A DNA stretch of 64,000 nucleotides from SG8-30 sp963710135 (GCA_963710135.1 CAVPYY010000006.1:248001-312000), one strand, 5' to 3'. Shown: positions 1 to 9,913, counted from the first letter of the stretch. Numbers and translations: made by a program. Notes: generated by a model not told the origin, from the sequence alone.

Positions 1-768
1 GCCTCGACCGAGAAGCAATTGCTGGTGGTTGGCTGCCTGGCCGATGTCGTGGAAGACCAGTTCGGAAGGATCTTCGACAGCCTGGGAATCGGCCCGGTCC
101 GGTATCTGCCGGCGCGCCGTGCGGGCGATCTACCGCCGGTCGGCCCGGGAACAAGCCTGCTGTTGGCGCAGCCTTTCAATGGCGAGACCACCCGGGCGCT
201 CGTTGCGCGCGGCGCCAGGGTCCTGGCCGCGCCCTACCCGTTCGGCGCCGAGGGCACCACTGCCTGGCTGGCGGCCGCCGCCCGGGAGTGGAACGTGCCC
301 AACACCCTGTTCGACAGCGTCACGGCGCCGCTGCAGCGTCGCACGCGCGGCGCGCTCGCCCGCCATCGCGAGAAACTCGCCGGCAAGCGCCTGTTCATGA
401 TGCCCGACTCCCAGCTCGAGCTGCCGCTGGCGCGTTTCCTGAATCGCGAGCTCGGCATGGAGCTGACGGAAGTTGGCACCCCTTACCTGGACCGCACGAT
501 GATCGGCGAAGAACTGGCGCTACTGCCGGACACGGTCGTGCTGAGCGAAGGCCAGGACGTCGAGAAGCAGCTCGACCGGCTGCGGCTGGCGCGCCCGGAC
601 ATCACCGTCTGCGGCCTGGGACTCGCCAATCCGCTTGAGGCCGAGGGGTTCACGACCAAGTGGTCGATCGAGCTGGTATTCACGCCGATACACGGCTACG
701 ACCAGGCCGCCGACCTCGCCGAGATCTTTGCGCGCCCGCTGGAGCGCCGCCAGAGGCTGGCGGTATGA
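1..768 (+). CDS. bchN: BchN, dark-operative protochlorophyllide reductase subunit N (3' part)
   Basis: This is the C-terminal 255 residues of BchN; the start and the N-terminal Fe-S cysteines lie left of the window. The frame is open from base 1. With BchB it forms the nitrogenase-MoFe-like catalytic component that reduces ring D of protochlorophyllide without light, taking electrons from BchL. The visible part matches the family (VGCLADVVEDQFGRIF near the edge, GLGLANPLEAEGFTTKWSIE near the end). The full protein is usually about 420 aa, so some 165 residues are missing. The stop lies 10 nt before the bchB start, as expected for a bchFNBHLM operon. Confidence 0.93.
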   Translation, partial: ASTEKQLLVVGCLADVVEDQFGRIFDSLGIGPVRYLPARRAGDLPPVGPGTSLLLAQPFNGETTRALVARGARVLAAPYPFGAEGTTAWLAAAAREWNVPNTLFDSVTAPLQRRTRGALARHREKLAGKRLFMMPDSQLELPLARFLNRELGMELTEVGTPYLDRTMIGEELALLPDTVVLSEGQDVEKQLDRLRLARPDITVCGLGLANPLEAEGFTTKWSIELVFTPIHGYDQAADLAEIFARPLERRQRLAV

Positions 769-778
769 AGACGCTGCC

Positions 779-2389
779 ATGCAACTGACGCTCTGGACCT
801 ACGAAGGACCGCCGCACGTGGGTGCGATGCGCATCGCCACGTCGATGCGTGGCGTGCACTACGTGCTGCATGCCCCGCAGGGCGATACCTACGCGGATCT
901 GCTGTTCACGATGATCGAGCGGCACGACCGCCGCCCGCCGGTCACCTACACGACCTTTCAGGCGCGCGACCTGGGCGGGGACACCGCCACCCTGGTCCGC
1001 GACACCGTCCGTGCCGCCTGGGAACGGTTCCAGCCGGACGTGCTGCTGGTCGGTGAATCGTGCACCGCGGAGCTGATCCAGGACCAGGCGGGCTCGCTGG
1101 CCGCTACGCTCGGGCTGCCGGTCCCGGTGGTGCCGCTGGAGTTGCCGGCCTACTCCAAGAAAGAGCATTGGGGCGCGGCCGAGACGCTCTACCAGCTGGT
1201 CCGCAGCCTGCTGGTCGAGCGCATCCCGGCGCCGGGCACCACTCGCCCGCCGCGCGACGCCGCACGCCCACCGCGCGCGAATCTGCTGGGGCCGACCGCG
1301 CTTGGCTTCCGCTGCCGCGACGACGTCGTCGAGATCACACGGTTGCTCGGGCGCCTGGGTATCGAGGTCAACACGGTGGTGCCGCTGGGCGCCAGTGCCG
1401 CCGACATCCGCCGCATCCCCGATGCCGATTTCAACATCGACCTCTATCCGGAGATCTCGCGCAGCACGGCCGCCTGGCTGGAGCGCACCTTCGGCATGCC
1501 GCGCACGCACATTGTGCCGATGGGCGTCGGGGCCACCCGCGACTTCATTGCCGAGGTCGCCAAGCTTGCGGGCATAGATGCCGCGCAGTGCCTCGAGCGG
1601 GAGCGCCCCGGCACTGCCGGTCTCGACTCCTCCGCCTCGCGCCTGCCCTGGTACGCGCGCTCGGTCGACTCGACCTACCTGACCGCCAAGCGTGTGTTCA
1701 TCTTCGCGGATGCGACGCACGCGCTCGCCGCGGCGCGGATCGCCAGCGAAGAGATGGGCTTCACCGTCGTCGGGCTGGGCACGTATTCCCGCGAGTTCGC
1801 GCGGGACCTGCGGGAAGCGGCGGCGCGCTACGGCGTCGAGGCGCTGATTACCGATGACTACCTGGAGGTCGAGCAGGCCATCACCGCCGCGGCACCGGAA
1901 CTGGTGCTCGGCACCCAGATGGAACGCCATATTGCCAAGCGGCTCGGCATCCCCTGCGCGGTGATTTCAGTACCCATCCACGTTCAGGACGTGCCCGCCC
2001 GCTACAGCCCCGTCTACGGCTTCGAAGGCGCGAACGTGCTGTTCGACAGCTGGGTGCATCCGTTGATGATGGGTCTCGAGGAACACCTCCTGCACATGTT
2101 CCGCGATGACTTCGAATTCCATGACGAGGCGGCGGCCTCGCATCTGCATACCGCCGCGCGTGCCGAGCCGGAGCGCCCGGCGACGGCCAGTGCGACGCCG
2201 GCAGCCGTGGACATGGACGCGATCGAGGTGCCGGCGTGGTCCGCCGAGGGTGAACAGGAACTTCGCAAGATCCCGTTCTTCGTCCGGGGCAAGGCGCGCA
2301 GGAATACCGAGCGCTTTGCGCAGGACATGGGTGTGAGCGTCATAACCGTAGAGACACTCTATGAAGCGAAAGCACACTTCGGCCGCTGA
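779..2389 (+). CDS. bchB: BchB, dark-operative protochlorophyllide reductase subunit B
   Basis: The protein has 536 aa and partners BchN in the catalytic component of DPOR. The ATG at 779 is chosen because the product then begins MQLTLWTYEGPPH as in the family; the frame stays open further upstream but that is bchN shadow. With this start Cys95 (VGESCTAEL) and Asp36 (PQGDTY) fall on the residues known in Rhodobacter BchB to hold the NB cluster, Asp36 being the unusual aspartate ligand. The last 60 residues (SAEGEQELRKIPFFVRGKAR...) are the C-terminal protochlorophyllide-binding region. It overlaps bchH by 29 nt, suggesting translational coupling. Confidence 0.97.
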   Translation: MQLTLWTYEGPPHVGAMRIATSMRGVHYVLHAPQGDTYADLLFTMIERHDRRPPVTYTTFQARDLGGDTATLVRDTVRAAWERFQPDVLLVGESCTAELIQDQAGSLAATLGLPVPVVPLELPAYSKKEHWGAAETLYQLVRSLLVERIPAPGTTRPPRDAARPPRANLLGPTALGFRCRDDVVEITRLLGRLGIEVNTVVPLGASAADIRRIPDADFNIDLYPEISRSTAAWLERTFGMPRTHIVPMGVGATRDFIAEVAKLAGIDAAQCLERERPGTAGLDSSASRLPWYARSVDSTYLTAKRVFIFADATHALAAARIASEEMGFTVVGLGTYSREFARDLREAAARYGVEALITDDYLEVEQAITAAAPELVLGTQMERHIAKRLGIPCAVISVPIHVQDVPARYSPVYGFEGANVLFDSWVHPLMMGLEEHLLHMFRDDFEFHDEAAASHLHTAARAEPERPATASATPAAVDMDAIEVPAWSAEGEQELRKIPFFVRGKARRNTERFAQDMGVSVITVETLYEAKAHFGR

Positions 2390-5300
2390 TCCGACGCCGA
2401 TCCGTGTGGTCGTGCTGACGCTGGACAGTCACATGGCCAGCGCGACCGAGCGCGCCCAGCATTCGCTGCTGAAGGAGATGCCGGGACTGCGGCTCGCGCT
2501 GCATGCCGCGGCCGAGTGGGATGACGAACCGGCGGCGCTGCAGCGCTGCATCGACGACATCGCCGAGGGCGACATCATCGTCGTCAGCATGATGTTCATG
2601 GACGACCACATCCAGGCGGTGATGCCGGCCTTGCAGGCGCGCCGCGAGTCCTGCGACGCGATGGTCGTGTGCATGTCCGCCGGGGAAGTGGTCAAGCTCA
2701 CCCGTCTCGGCCGGTTCGACATGAGCGGCACGCCAGGCGGCCCGATGGCGCTCCTGAAGCGCCTGCGCGGCGGCTCGAAGAAGACCCAGGGCGGCGCCGG
2801 CCAGCAGCAGCTGCGGATGCTAAAGCGGATTCCGAAGATCCTGCGCTATATCCCTGGTCCTGCTCAGGATGTTCGCGCCTATTTCCTGACCATGCAGTAC
2901 CTGTTCGCGGGCTCGGACGACAACATCGCGAGCCTCGTGCGCTTTCTGGTGGACCGCTATGCCGCCGGTCCGCGGGAGGGCCTGCGCGGCACCCTGAAGG
3001 CGGCGCTGCCGACCGATTACCCGGACATCGGCGTCTACCATCCGCGCATGAAGGGGCGCATTGGCGACCGCCGCGAGGCCCTGCCCGGCCCGCCTGGAAA
3101 GGAGCGCGGCACGGTGGGCCTGCTGATCATGCGCTCCTACATCCTGGCCGGGAACACCGGCCACTACGACGGCGTCATCAGCGCCCTGGAAGCGCAGGGC
3201 CTGCGTGTGGTGCCCGCCTTCGCCACCGGCCTGGATGCGCGCCCCGCCGTCGAGAAGTTCTTCATGAAGGATGGCCGCACGAGCGTCGACGCGGTCGTGT
3301 CGCTGACCGGCTTCTCGCTGGTCGGCGGACCGGCCTACAACGACGCCCGCGCCGCCGAAGAGGTGCTTGCATCGCTCGACGTGCCGTACCTCGCCGCGAT
3401 GCCGGTGGAGTTCCAGACCCTGGACCAGTGGGAAGCCTCGGACCGCGGCCTGATGCCGGTCGAGTCCACCATCATGGTGGCAATCCCGGAACTGGATGGC
3501 TCGACCGGGCCGATGGTGTTCGGCGGCCGCAGCGGCACGGATCCCAAGAATGGCCGCGACATGAGCGCGCACGGCGAACGGGCCGCGATGCTGGCGAAGC
3601 GCGTGGCGCGGCTGGTTGCGATGCGGCAGCGCGAACGGGCGCAGCGCAAGGTTGCGGTCGTGCTGTTCAACTTCCCGCCGAACGCGGGCAACACCGGTAC
3701 GGCCGCGTATCTGTCGGTGTTCTCGTCGCTCTACAACACGCTCAAGGCACTCGCGGCCGATGGCTACGACGTCGACCTGCCGGCCTCGGTCGACGAACTG
3801 CGCGAGCGCATCGTCACCGGCAATGCCGCCAGGTTCGGCGCGCATGCCAACGTCCACACCCGCATCCCGGTCGACGATCACCTGCGTCGCGAGCCCCATC
3901 TCCGGGAGATCGAGGCCCAGTGGGGACCGGCGCCCGGCAAGCAGCAGAGCGACGGCAGCTCGATCTTTGTGCTGGGCGCGCAGTTCGGCAACGTCTTCGT
4001 CGGGGTGCAGCCTTCGTTCGGCTACGAGGGCGACCCGATGCGGCTGCTGTTCGACAAGGGTTTCGCGCCGACGCATGCCTTCTCGGCCTTCTACCGCTAC
4101 CTGCGCGAGGACTTCGGCGCCGACGCCGTGCTGCACTTCGGCACCCACGGCGCGCTCGAGTTCATGCCGGGCAAGCAGGCCGGCATGTCGGCGGCCTGCT
4201 GGCCGGACCGCTTGATCGGCGACCTGCCAAATGTCTACCTGTACGCCTCGAACAACCCCTCGGAGGGCACGATCGCGAAGCGCCGGGCGGCAGCGACCCT
4301 GGTGAGCTACCTCACTCCGCCCATCGGGCGGGCCGGGCTGTACCGCGGCCTGACGGAACTGAAGGAGTCGATCGAGCACTGGCGCACGCTGCCGCCCGAT
4401 GGCGACGCCGCGCGCGCTGAGACCGCGCCGGTCATCCAGGCGCAGGCGGCGGCGCTCGAGCTGTGCGCGGCCGAGCCGGCCTGGGGCACGGACGCGCAAG
4501 GCCAGGTCGAGACGCTGCTGGTGCAGGTCACCGAGCTCGAGGAGACTCTGATCCCCTACGGCCTGCACATCGTCGGCGAGCCGCCTGCCCCGGCGCATCG
4601 GGTCGACATGCTGCTCGCCGTCGCGGAGTCCGCGCACGGCTGGCAGCCCGAGCGGGCCAAGATCGAGGCCTTGGTCGCCGGCAGCCTGCCGGCCAGCGAG
4701 CTCGAGGGCGCCGAGGACGCGCCGAGGAGCGAGGCCAGCGTGCTCAAGGAACTGGGCCGGGTCGATGGCCTGTTGTCGGAAGACCACGAGCTGCCGGCCA
4801 TCCTGCGCGCGCTCGACGGCCGGTTCATTCGCCCGGTGCCCGGCGGCGACCTGCTGAGAACCACCGCGATCCTGCCCACGGGTCGGAATCTGCACGGCTT
4901 CGATCCGTTCCGGATGCCGAGCGCCTTCGCCGTGCGTGACGGCGAGCAGCAGACCGAACGGCTGCTGCAGCGTCATCGCGCTGACGGCCACGGGCTGCCC
5001 GAGTCGGTCGCGCTGGTGCTGTGGGGTACTGACAACCTGAAGACCGAGGGCGGCCCGATCGCCCAGGCACTGGCGCTGCTCGGTGCCAGGCCCCGCTTCG
5101 ATGGCTACGGCCGGCTCATCGGCGCGGAGCTGATTCCGCTGGAGGAGCTCGGCCGCCCGCGGATCGACGTGCTGATCACGCTGTCCGGGATCTTCCGTGA
5201 CCTGCTGCCGCTGCAGATCCGCATGCTGGCGGAGGCCGCCTTCCTGGCGGCGTCGGCCGACGAGCCCGCGGAGATGAATTTCGTGCGCAAGCACACGCTC

Positions 5301-6074
5301 GCCTATCTCGCCGAGCATGGCGGCGATCTCGAAACGGCGGCGCTGCGGGTGTTCAGCAATGCCGACTCGGCCTACGGTTCCAACGTCAACAACCTGGTGG
5401 ACTCGAGCCGCTGGGACCACGAGGACGAACTTGCGGAGACCTACACCCGCCGCAAGTGCTTTGCGTACGGTCGCAAGGGCCGCCCGGCGCAGCAGTCCGC
5501 GCTGCTGGAACGGATGCTGAAGGGTGTCGACCTCGCCTACCAGAACCTCGATTCGGTGGAGCTCGGCGTCACGACGGTCGATCACTACTTCGACACGCTG
5601 GGCGGCGTCAGTCGCGCCGTGCAGCGCGCCAGCGGCTGCCTCGGTGCCGGTCTACATCGGCGACCAGACCCAGAGCGACGGCCTGGTGCGCACGCTCAGC
5701 GAGCAGGTCGCGCTGGAGACCCGGACGCGCATGCTCAACCCCAAGTGGTACGAGGGCATGCTGGAACACGGCTACGAGGGCGTGCGGCAGATCGAGGTGC
5801 ACGTCACCAATACGCTCGGCTGGTCCGCGACCACCGGCCAGGTCGCCCCTGGGTGTACCAGCAGCTGACCCAGACCTATGTGCTGGACCCGGCGATGCGC
5901 GAGCGGCTGGCCAGGCTGAATCCGACCGCCTCCGCCAAGGTCGCCAACCGATTGATCGAGGCGCACGAGCGCGCCTACTGGACTCCCGACGACGCCACGC
6001 TCGAAGCCCTGCGTAAGGCAGGCGAAGAACTCGAAGACCGGCTCGAAGGAGTCGGCATGGAGGCTGCCGCTTGA
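2361..6074 (+). CDS. bchH: BchH, magnesium chelatase subunit H (two compensating frame breaks)
   Basis: This is the large porphyrin-binding subunit of Mg-chelatase, inserting Mg2+ into protoporphyrin IX with the BchI and BchD subunits encoded at 33.6-36.4 kb. The conceptual protein of 1237 aa is of normal family length and has the CobN/Mg-chelatase fold throughout. Between about 5636 and 5848 the annotated frame turns into arginine-rich nonsense, while frame 1 there reads VPVYIGDQTQSDGLVRTLSEQ and GWSATTGQV, correct BchH sequence. Removing the T of ggcTgcc near 5636 and adding a C in the gcccc run near 5848 restores it. Either two consensus errors or a real +1/-1 pair is present. The stop overlaps the bchL start (ATGA). 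Confidence 0.95.
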   Translation: MKRKHTSAADPTPIRVVVLTLDSHMASATERAQHSLLKEMPGLRLALHAAAEWDDEPAALQRCIDDIAEGDIIVVSMMFMDDHIQAVMPALQARRESCDAMVVCMSAGEVVKLTRLGRFDMSGTPGGPMALLKRLRGGSKKTQGGAGQQQLRMLKRIPKILRYIPGPAQDVRAYFLTMQYLFAGSDDNIASLVRFLVDRYAAGPREGLRGTLKAALPTDYPDIGVYHPRMKGRIGDRREALPGPPGKERGTVGLLIMRSYILAGNTGHYDGVISALEAQGLRVVPAFATGLDARPAVEKFFMKDGRTSVDAVVSLTGFSLVGGPAYNDARAAEEVLASLDVPYLAAMPVEFQTLDQWEASDRGLMPVESTIMVAIPELDGSTGPMVFGGRSGTDPKNGRDMSAHGERAAMLAKRVARLVAMRQRERAQRKVAVVLFNFPPNAGNTGTAAYLSVFSSLYNTLKALAADGYDVDLPASVDELRERIVTGNAARFGAHANVHTRIPVDDHLRREPHLREIEAQWGPAPGKQQSDGSSIFVLGAQFGNVFVGVQPSFGYEGDPMRLLFDKGFAPTHAFSAFYRYLREDFGADAVLHFGTHGALEFMPGKQAGMSAACWPDRLIGDLPNVYLYASNNPSEGTIAKRRAAATLVSYLTPPIGRAGLYRGLTELKESIEHWRTLPPDGDAARAETAPVIQAQAAALELCAAEPAWGTDAQGQVETLLVQVTELEETLIPYGLHIVGEPPAPAHRVDMLLAVAESAHGWQPERAKIEALVAGSLPASELEGAEDAPRSEASVLKELGRVDGLLSEDHELPAILRALDGRFIRPVPGGDLLRTTAILPTGRNLHGFDPFRMPSAFAVRDGEQQTERLLQRHRADGHGLPESVALVLWGTDNLKTEGGPIAQALALLGARPRFDGYGRLIGAELIPLEELGRPRIDVLITLSGIFRDLLPLQIRMLAEAAFLAASADEPAEMNFVRKHTLAYLAEHGGDLETAALRVFSNADSAYGSNVNNLVDSSRWDHEDELAETYTRRKCFAYGRKGRPAQQSALLERMLKGVDLAYQNLDSVELGVTTVDHYFDTLGGVSRAVQRASGCLGAGLHRRPDPERRPGAHAQRAGRAGDPDAHAQPQVVRGHAGTRLRGRAADRGARHQYARLVRDHRPGRPWVYQQLTQTYVLDPAMRERLARLNPTASAKVANRLIEAHERAYWTPDDATLEALRKAGEELEDRLEGVGMEAAA

Positions 6075-6982
6075 TGACTACAACTGTTCCGCTCAGCACG
6101 GTGAAGCGCCGCCCGGCGCATGCTGACGGCGAAGGCAGCGTGCAGGTGCACATGGATCCGTCGATGAAGATCGGCAACGCCAAGGTGTTCGCGGTCTATG
6201 GCAAGGGTGGCATCGGCAAGAGCACCACTTCCTCGAACCTGTCGGTGGCCTTCTCGAAGCTCGGCAAGCGCGTGCTGCAGATCGGCTGCGATCCGAAGCA
6301 TGACTCGACCTTCACGCTCACCAAGCGGCTGGTGCCGACGGTCATCGACGCCCTGGAAACCGTCGACTTCCATTCCGAGGAATTGCGCCTCGAGGACTTC
6401 GTCTATCCCGGCTACAACGGCGTGATGTGCGTCGAGGCCGGTGGTCCGCCCGCGGGCACCGGCTGCGGCGGCTATGTGGTCGGACAGACGGTCAAGCTGC
6501 TGAAGGAGCATCACCTGCTCGAGGACACCGACGTGGTGATCTTCGACGTACTGGGCGATGTCGTCTGTGGCGGCTTTGCCGCGCCGCTGCAGCATGCCGA
6601 TCGCGCATTGATCGTCGCGGCGAACGACTTCGATTCCATATTCGCGATGAATCGCATCGTTGCGGCGATCCAGGCGAAGTCGAAGAACTACGCGGTGCGC
6701 CTCGGCGGTGTCATTGCCAATCGCAGTGCCGACGTCGACCAGATCGAGCGTTTCAACGGCCGCGTCGGCCTGAAGACCATGGCGCACTTCCCCGACCTCG
6801 ACGTCATACGGCGCAGCCGCCTGAAGAAGTCGACCCTGTTCGAAATGGAGCCTTCCCCGGAACTGGAGGCTGTACAGAACGAGTACCTGCGCCTCGCCGC
6901 CGCGCTGTGGGCCGGCACCGATCCGCTGATCGCGGCGCCCATGAAGGACCGCGACATCTTCGACCTGCTGGGATTCGATTGA
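6074..6982 (+). CDS. bchL: BchL, DPOR iron protein (NifH-like ATPase)
   Basis: The protein has 302 aa. It is the homodimeric ATP-dependent electron donor to BchNB. The P-loop GKGGIGKST is at residues 43-51, a switch-like DPKHDSTFT follows, and the two cysteines that bridge the 4Fe-4S cluster are in GTGCGGYVVGQ and DVVCGGFAAPL. An upstream in-frame TTG at 6071 exists, but the ATG at 6074 overlaps the bchH stop in the usual ATGA arrangement and gives MTTTVPLS. The gene is unbroken, and its own stop overlaps the bchM ATG. Confidence 0.97.
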   Translation: MTTTVPLSTVKRRPAHADGEGSVQVHMDPSMKIGNAKVFAVYGKGGIGKSTTSSNLSVAFSKLGKRVLQIGCDPKHDSTFTLTKRLVPTVIDALETVDFHSEELRLEDFVYPGYNGVMCVEAGGPPAGTGCGGYVVGQTVKLLKEHHLLEDTDVVIFDVLGDVVCGGFAAPLQHADRALIVAANDFDSIFAMNRIVAAIQAKSKNYAVRLGGVIANRSADVDQIERFNGRVGLKTMAHFPDLDVIRRSRLKKSTLFEMEPSPELEAVQNEYLRLAAALWAGTDPLIAAPMKDRDIFDLLGFD

Positions 6983-7683
6983 TGCCCACCGCCACCTATC
7001 AGGCCCGCCGGGAGCAGCTCGAGGACTACTTCGACCGCACCGCCGTGGAGGCCTGGAAACGGCTGACCTCGGACGCGCCGGTTGGCCGTATCCGCGCAAC
7101 GGTGCGTGCCGGGCGCGACCAGATGCGGCAGATCCTGCTCGGCTGGCTGCCGATGGATCTGCACGGTGCGCGGCTGCTCGACGCTGGTTGCGGCACGGGC
7201 GCCCTGGCCGTCGAGGCGGCCCGGCGTGGCGCCGAGGTCGTCGCGATCGACATTTCGCCCACGTTGATCGCGTTGGCGAACGAGCGGGCGCCGACCGAGC
7301 TCGGCGCGGGCCGCGTCGAGTTCCGCGTCGGCGACATGCTGGATCCTTCCCTGGGCCGCTTCGATCACGTCGTGGCGATGGACTCGCTGATCCACTACCG
7401 CGGCCCGGATATCGTGCGCGTACTCGCCGGCCTCGCGGGCCAGACGCGCGGCAGCGTCGCCTTCACCTTCGCACCGCGGACCGCGGCGCTGACGGCGATG
7501 CATGCGGTGGGCCGGCTGTTTCCACGGGGCAACCGCGCCCCCTCCATCGAGCCGATATCGGCCAGCCGGCTGGAGTCGCTGATGTCCGTCGAGCCGGCGC
7601 TGTCGGCCTGGGCAACGGGCCGGACCGAACGGGTGGCCTGCGGTTTCTATACCTCCCAGGCCATGGAGCTTGTGCGCGCATGA
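6982..7683 (+). CDS. bchM: BchM, Mg-protoporphyrin IX O-methyltransferase
   Basis: The protein has 233 aa. It methylates the ring C propionate of Mg-protoporphyrin IX with S-adenosylmethionine, the step between BchH/D/I chelatase and the AcsF cyclase. The SAM-binding motif LLDAGCGTGALAVEAA is near residue 65 and is followed by the acidic strand VVAIDISP. The start ATG overlaps the bchL stop (TGATG), and the longer open frame to the left is bchL shadow. Its last codon overlaps the lhaA start. Confidence 0.96.
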   Translation: MPTATYQARREQLEDYFDRTAVEAWKRLTSDAPVGRIRATVRAGRDQMRQILLGWLPMDLHGARLLDAGCGTGALAVEAARRGAEVVAIDISPTLIALANERAPTELGAGRVEFRVGDMLDPSLGRFDHVVAMDSLIHYRGPDIVRVLAGLAGQTRGSVAFTFAPRTAALTAMHAVGRLFPRGNRAPSIEPISASRLESLMSVEPALSAWATGRTERVACGFYTSQAMELVRA

Positions 7684-9104
7684 AGGAACTGTCGGCGGCG
7701 ATGGTCAGGCAGTGGACACGGGTCGGCCCGCGGCTGCTGCCATTTGCCGACGCGGCGACCACGGAACTGCCGCTCAGCCGATTGCTGCGCCTGTCGCTGT
7801 TCCAGCTCTCGGTCGGCATGGCCATGGTCCTGCTGACCGGCACGCTCAACCGCGTGATGATCCTGGAACTGAACGTGCCCGCCTGGCTGGTCGCGCTGAT
7901 GGTGTCGCTGCCGGTGGTGTTTGCGCCGATCCGCGCCCTGGTGGGCTTCCGCTCCGATACCCATCGCTCCGCGCTCGGCTGGAAGCGCGTGCCGTACATC
8001 TGGCTGGGCACGATGCTGCAGTTCGGCGGCTTCGCGATCATGCCGTTCGCGCTGCTGATCCTGTCGGGCGATACCCACGGGCCGGCCTGGATCGGCACCG
8101 CGGGCGCCGCGCTGGCGTTCCTGCTGGTCGGCGCCGGCGTGCACACCACCCAGACTGCCGGCCTGGCGCTCGCCGCCGACCTGGCGCCGCGGGATTCCCG
8201 GCCGCGCGTGGTGGCGCTGCTGTACGTGATGCTGCTGCTGGGCATGGTGGTCAGCGCCTTCGTGTTCGGCGGCCTGCTCGCCGAATTCAGCCAGGTGCGC
8301 CTGATCCAGGTCATCCAGGGCGCCGCGCTGCTGACGGTCGCGCTCAACATCATCTCGCTCTGGAAGCAGGAGCCGCGCAGCGCACGCGCCGCGCCCGACT
8401 CGCCGCGTCCTGCTTTCGCGGCCGCCTGGCAGACCTTCACGCGTCATGGTCGCCCCGCCCGGTTCCTGGTCGCGGTCGGCCTGGGCACGGCGGCGTTCAG
8501 CATGCAGGACATCCTGCTCGAGCCATACGGCGGCGAGATCCTCGGCCTGCCCGTGGGCGCGACGACCATGCTGACAGCCTTCCTGTCCGGCGGCGCCTTG
8601 ACGGCGTTCTGGATCGCGGCCCGACGTCTGGATCGGGGCGCGGACGCCTGCCGCCTCGCCGCCTACGGCGCGTTGATCGGCGTGGTGGCGTTCACGGCGG
8701 TGATCTTCGCGGCCTCGCTGCACTCCGCCACCCTGTTCCGCTGCGGCGCCGTGCTGATCGGCCTGGGCGGCGGCCTGTTCGCGGTCGGCACGCTCACCGC
8801 AGCCATGGGCTTCGACCGCGGCGAGAACAGCGGCCTCGCGCTCGGCGCCTGGGGCGCGGTCCAGGCCACCGCGGCGGGTGTCGGCATCGCCACCGGCGGC
8901 GCCATCCGCGACGTGGTGGCGGGTTTCGCCTCGCAGGGAATGCTGGGCGCCGCCCTGAACGACCCGGCTACCGGCTACGCGGTCGTTTATCACATTGAAA
9001 TTGCCTTGCTGTTCGCGACGCTGGTCGCGATCGGCCCACTGGTCCGCTACCACGCGGTTCGGCGATCGGATTCGACATTCGGACTGGCCGAGTTTCCCGG
9101 CTAG
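7680..9104 (+). CDS. lhaA: LhaA/PucC-family light-harvesting complex assembly transporter
   Basis: This is a 474-aa integral membrane protein of the PucC/LhaA branch of the major facilitator fold. LhaA helps assemble the LH1 antenna around the reaction centre, perhaps delivering bacteriochlorophyll. About twelve hydrophobic segments are visible, with the family signature RSDTHRSALGWKRVPYIWLG near residue 95 and FSMQDILLEPYGGEILGL in the second half. ATG 7680 overlaps the bchM stop. Its position between bchM and puhA is the conserved one, which favours LhaA over a puc-linked PucC. Confidence 0.94.
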   Translation: MKELSAAMVRQWTRVGPRLLPFADAATTELPLSRLLRLSLFQLSVGMAMVLLTGTLNRVMILELNVPAWLVALMVSLPVVFAPIRALVGFRSDTHRSALGWKRVPYIWLGTMLQFGGFAIMPFALLILSGDTHGPAWIGTAGAALAFLLVGAGVHTTQTAGLALAADLAPRDSRPRVVALLYVMLLLGMVVSAFVFGGLLAEFSQVRLIQVIQGAALLTVALNIISLWKQEPRSARAAPDSPRPAFAAAWQTFTRHGRPARFLVAVGLGTAAFSMQDILLEPYGGEILGLPVGATTMLTAFLSGGALTAFWIAARRLDRGADACRLAAYGALIGVVAFTAVIFAASLHSATLFRCGAVLIGLGGGLFAVGTLTAAMGFDRGENSGLALGAWGAVQATAAGVGIATGGAIRDVVAGFASQGMLGAALNDPATGYAVVYHIEIALLFATLVAIGPLVRYHAVRRSDSTFGLAEFPG

Positions 9105-9133
9105 GAAAACTTGAGGCTCAAGGAGGTCTCATC

Positions 9134-9913
9134 ATGCAAACGGGCGCCATAACTGGCTACATCGACGTCGCGCAGCTCGTGCTGTACGCATTCTGGATCT
9201 TCTTTGCCGGGCTGATTTTCTATCTGCGCCGCGAGGACAAGCGCGAGGGCTACCCGCTGGAGTCGGATCGGACCGATCGGACCGACCGGGTCACGGTCCA
9301 GGGCTGGCCGGCCATGCCGAGCCCGAAGACCTTCCGGTTGCCGCATGGCGGCACGGTGCAGTCGCCGCGCAAGGAGGTCGACAACCGCGTCATCGCCGCG
9401 GCGCCGATCGCCGGCTTCCCCGGCGCGCCACTGGAGCCCACCGGAAACCCGATGCTCGATGGCGTCGGACCGGGCGCCTACGCGCAGCGCGCAAATCACC
9501 CCGACCTCACGTACGAGGGCAAGCCGAAGATCGTGCCGCTGCGGGTCGCGACGGATTTCGCGGTCGCCAGCCGTGATCCGGACCCGCGCGGCATGAAGGT
9601 GGTGGGCGCGGACGGTGAGCAGGGCGGCGTCGTGCGCGACGTCTGGGTCGACCGCTCGGAGCCGCAGGTGCGCTTCCTCGAGGTCACCGTGGCCGGTGGC
9701 TCGCGCAACGTGCTGCTGCCGATCTACATCGCCGACATCAGCACCTTCCGGCGCACCGTCACGGTCAAATCGATCATGGGCCGTCATTTCGCCGACGTAC
9801 CGGGCCTGTCCAATCCCGACCAGGTAACGCTGGCCGAGGAAGACCGCATCAGCGCCTACTATGCCGGCGGATTGCTGTACGCCGACCCGTCACGCACGGA
9901 GCCGCTGATATGA
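9134..9913 (+). CDS. puhA: PuhA, reaction centre H subunit
   Basis: The protein has 259 aa. The H subunit caps the cytoplasmic face of the type II reaction centre and guides protons to the QB quinone. One N-terminal transmembrane helix (AQLVLYAFWIFFAGLIFYL, residues about 10-30) is followed by RREDKREGYPLE and a large soluble PRC-barrel domain. A strong ribosome site AAGGAGGT lies 7 nt before the ATG. A short inverted repeat, TTGAGGCTCAA, sits just upstream of it. The stop overlaps the puhB start (ATATGA). Confidence 0.97.
   Translation: MQTGAITGYIDVAQLVLYAFWIFFAGLIFYLRREDKREGYPLESDRTDRTDRVTVQGWPAMPSPKTFRLPHGGTVQSPRKEVDNRVIAAAPIAGFPGAPLEPTGNPMLDGVGPGAYAQRANHPDLTYEGKPKIVPLRVATDFAVASRDPDPRGMKVVGADGEQGGVVRDVWVDRSEPQVRFLEVTVAGGSRNVLLPIYIADISTFRRTVTVKSIMGRHFADVPGLSNPDQVTLAEEDRISAYYAGGLLYADPSRTEPLI

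Noticed and set aside
2820..5585. A 921-aa minus-strand reading frame opposite bchH.
   Set aside because: It is low-complexity (Arg, Gln, His, Gly rich) mirror sequence of a high-G+C gene and has no family motif, while bchH on the plus strand is fully conserved.
5632..5850. Programmed frameshifting in bchH.
   Set aside because: There is no slippery heptamer with a downstream structure at either point, and the two changes simply cancel; an error pair is simpler.
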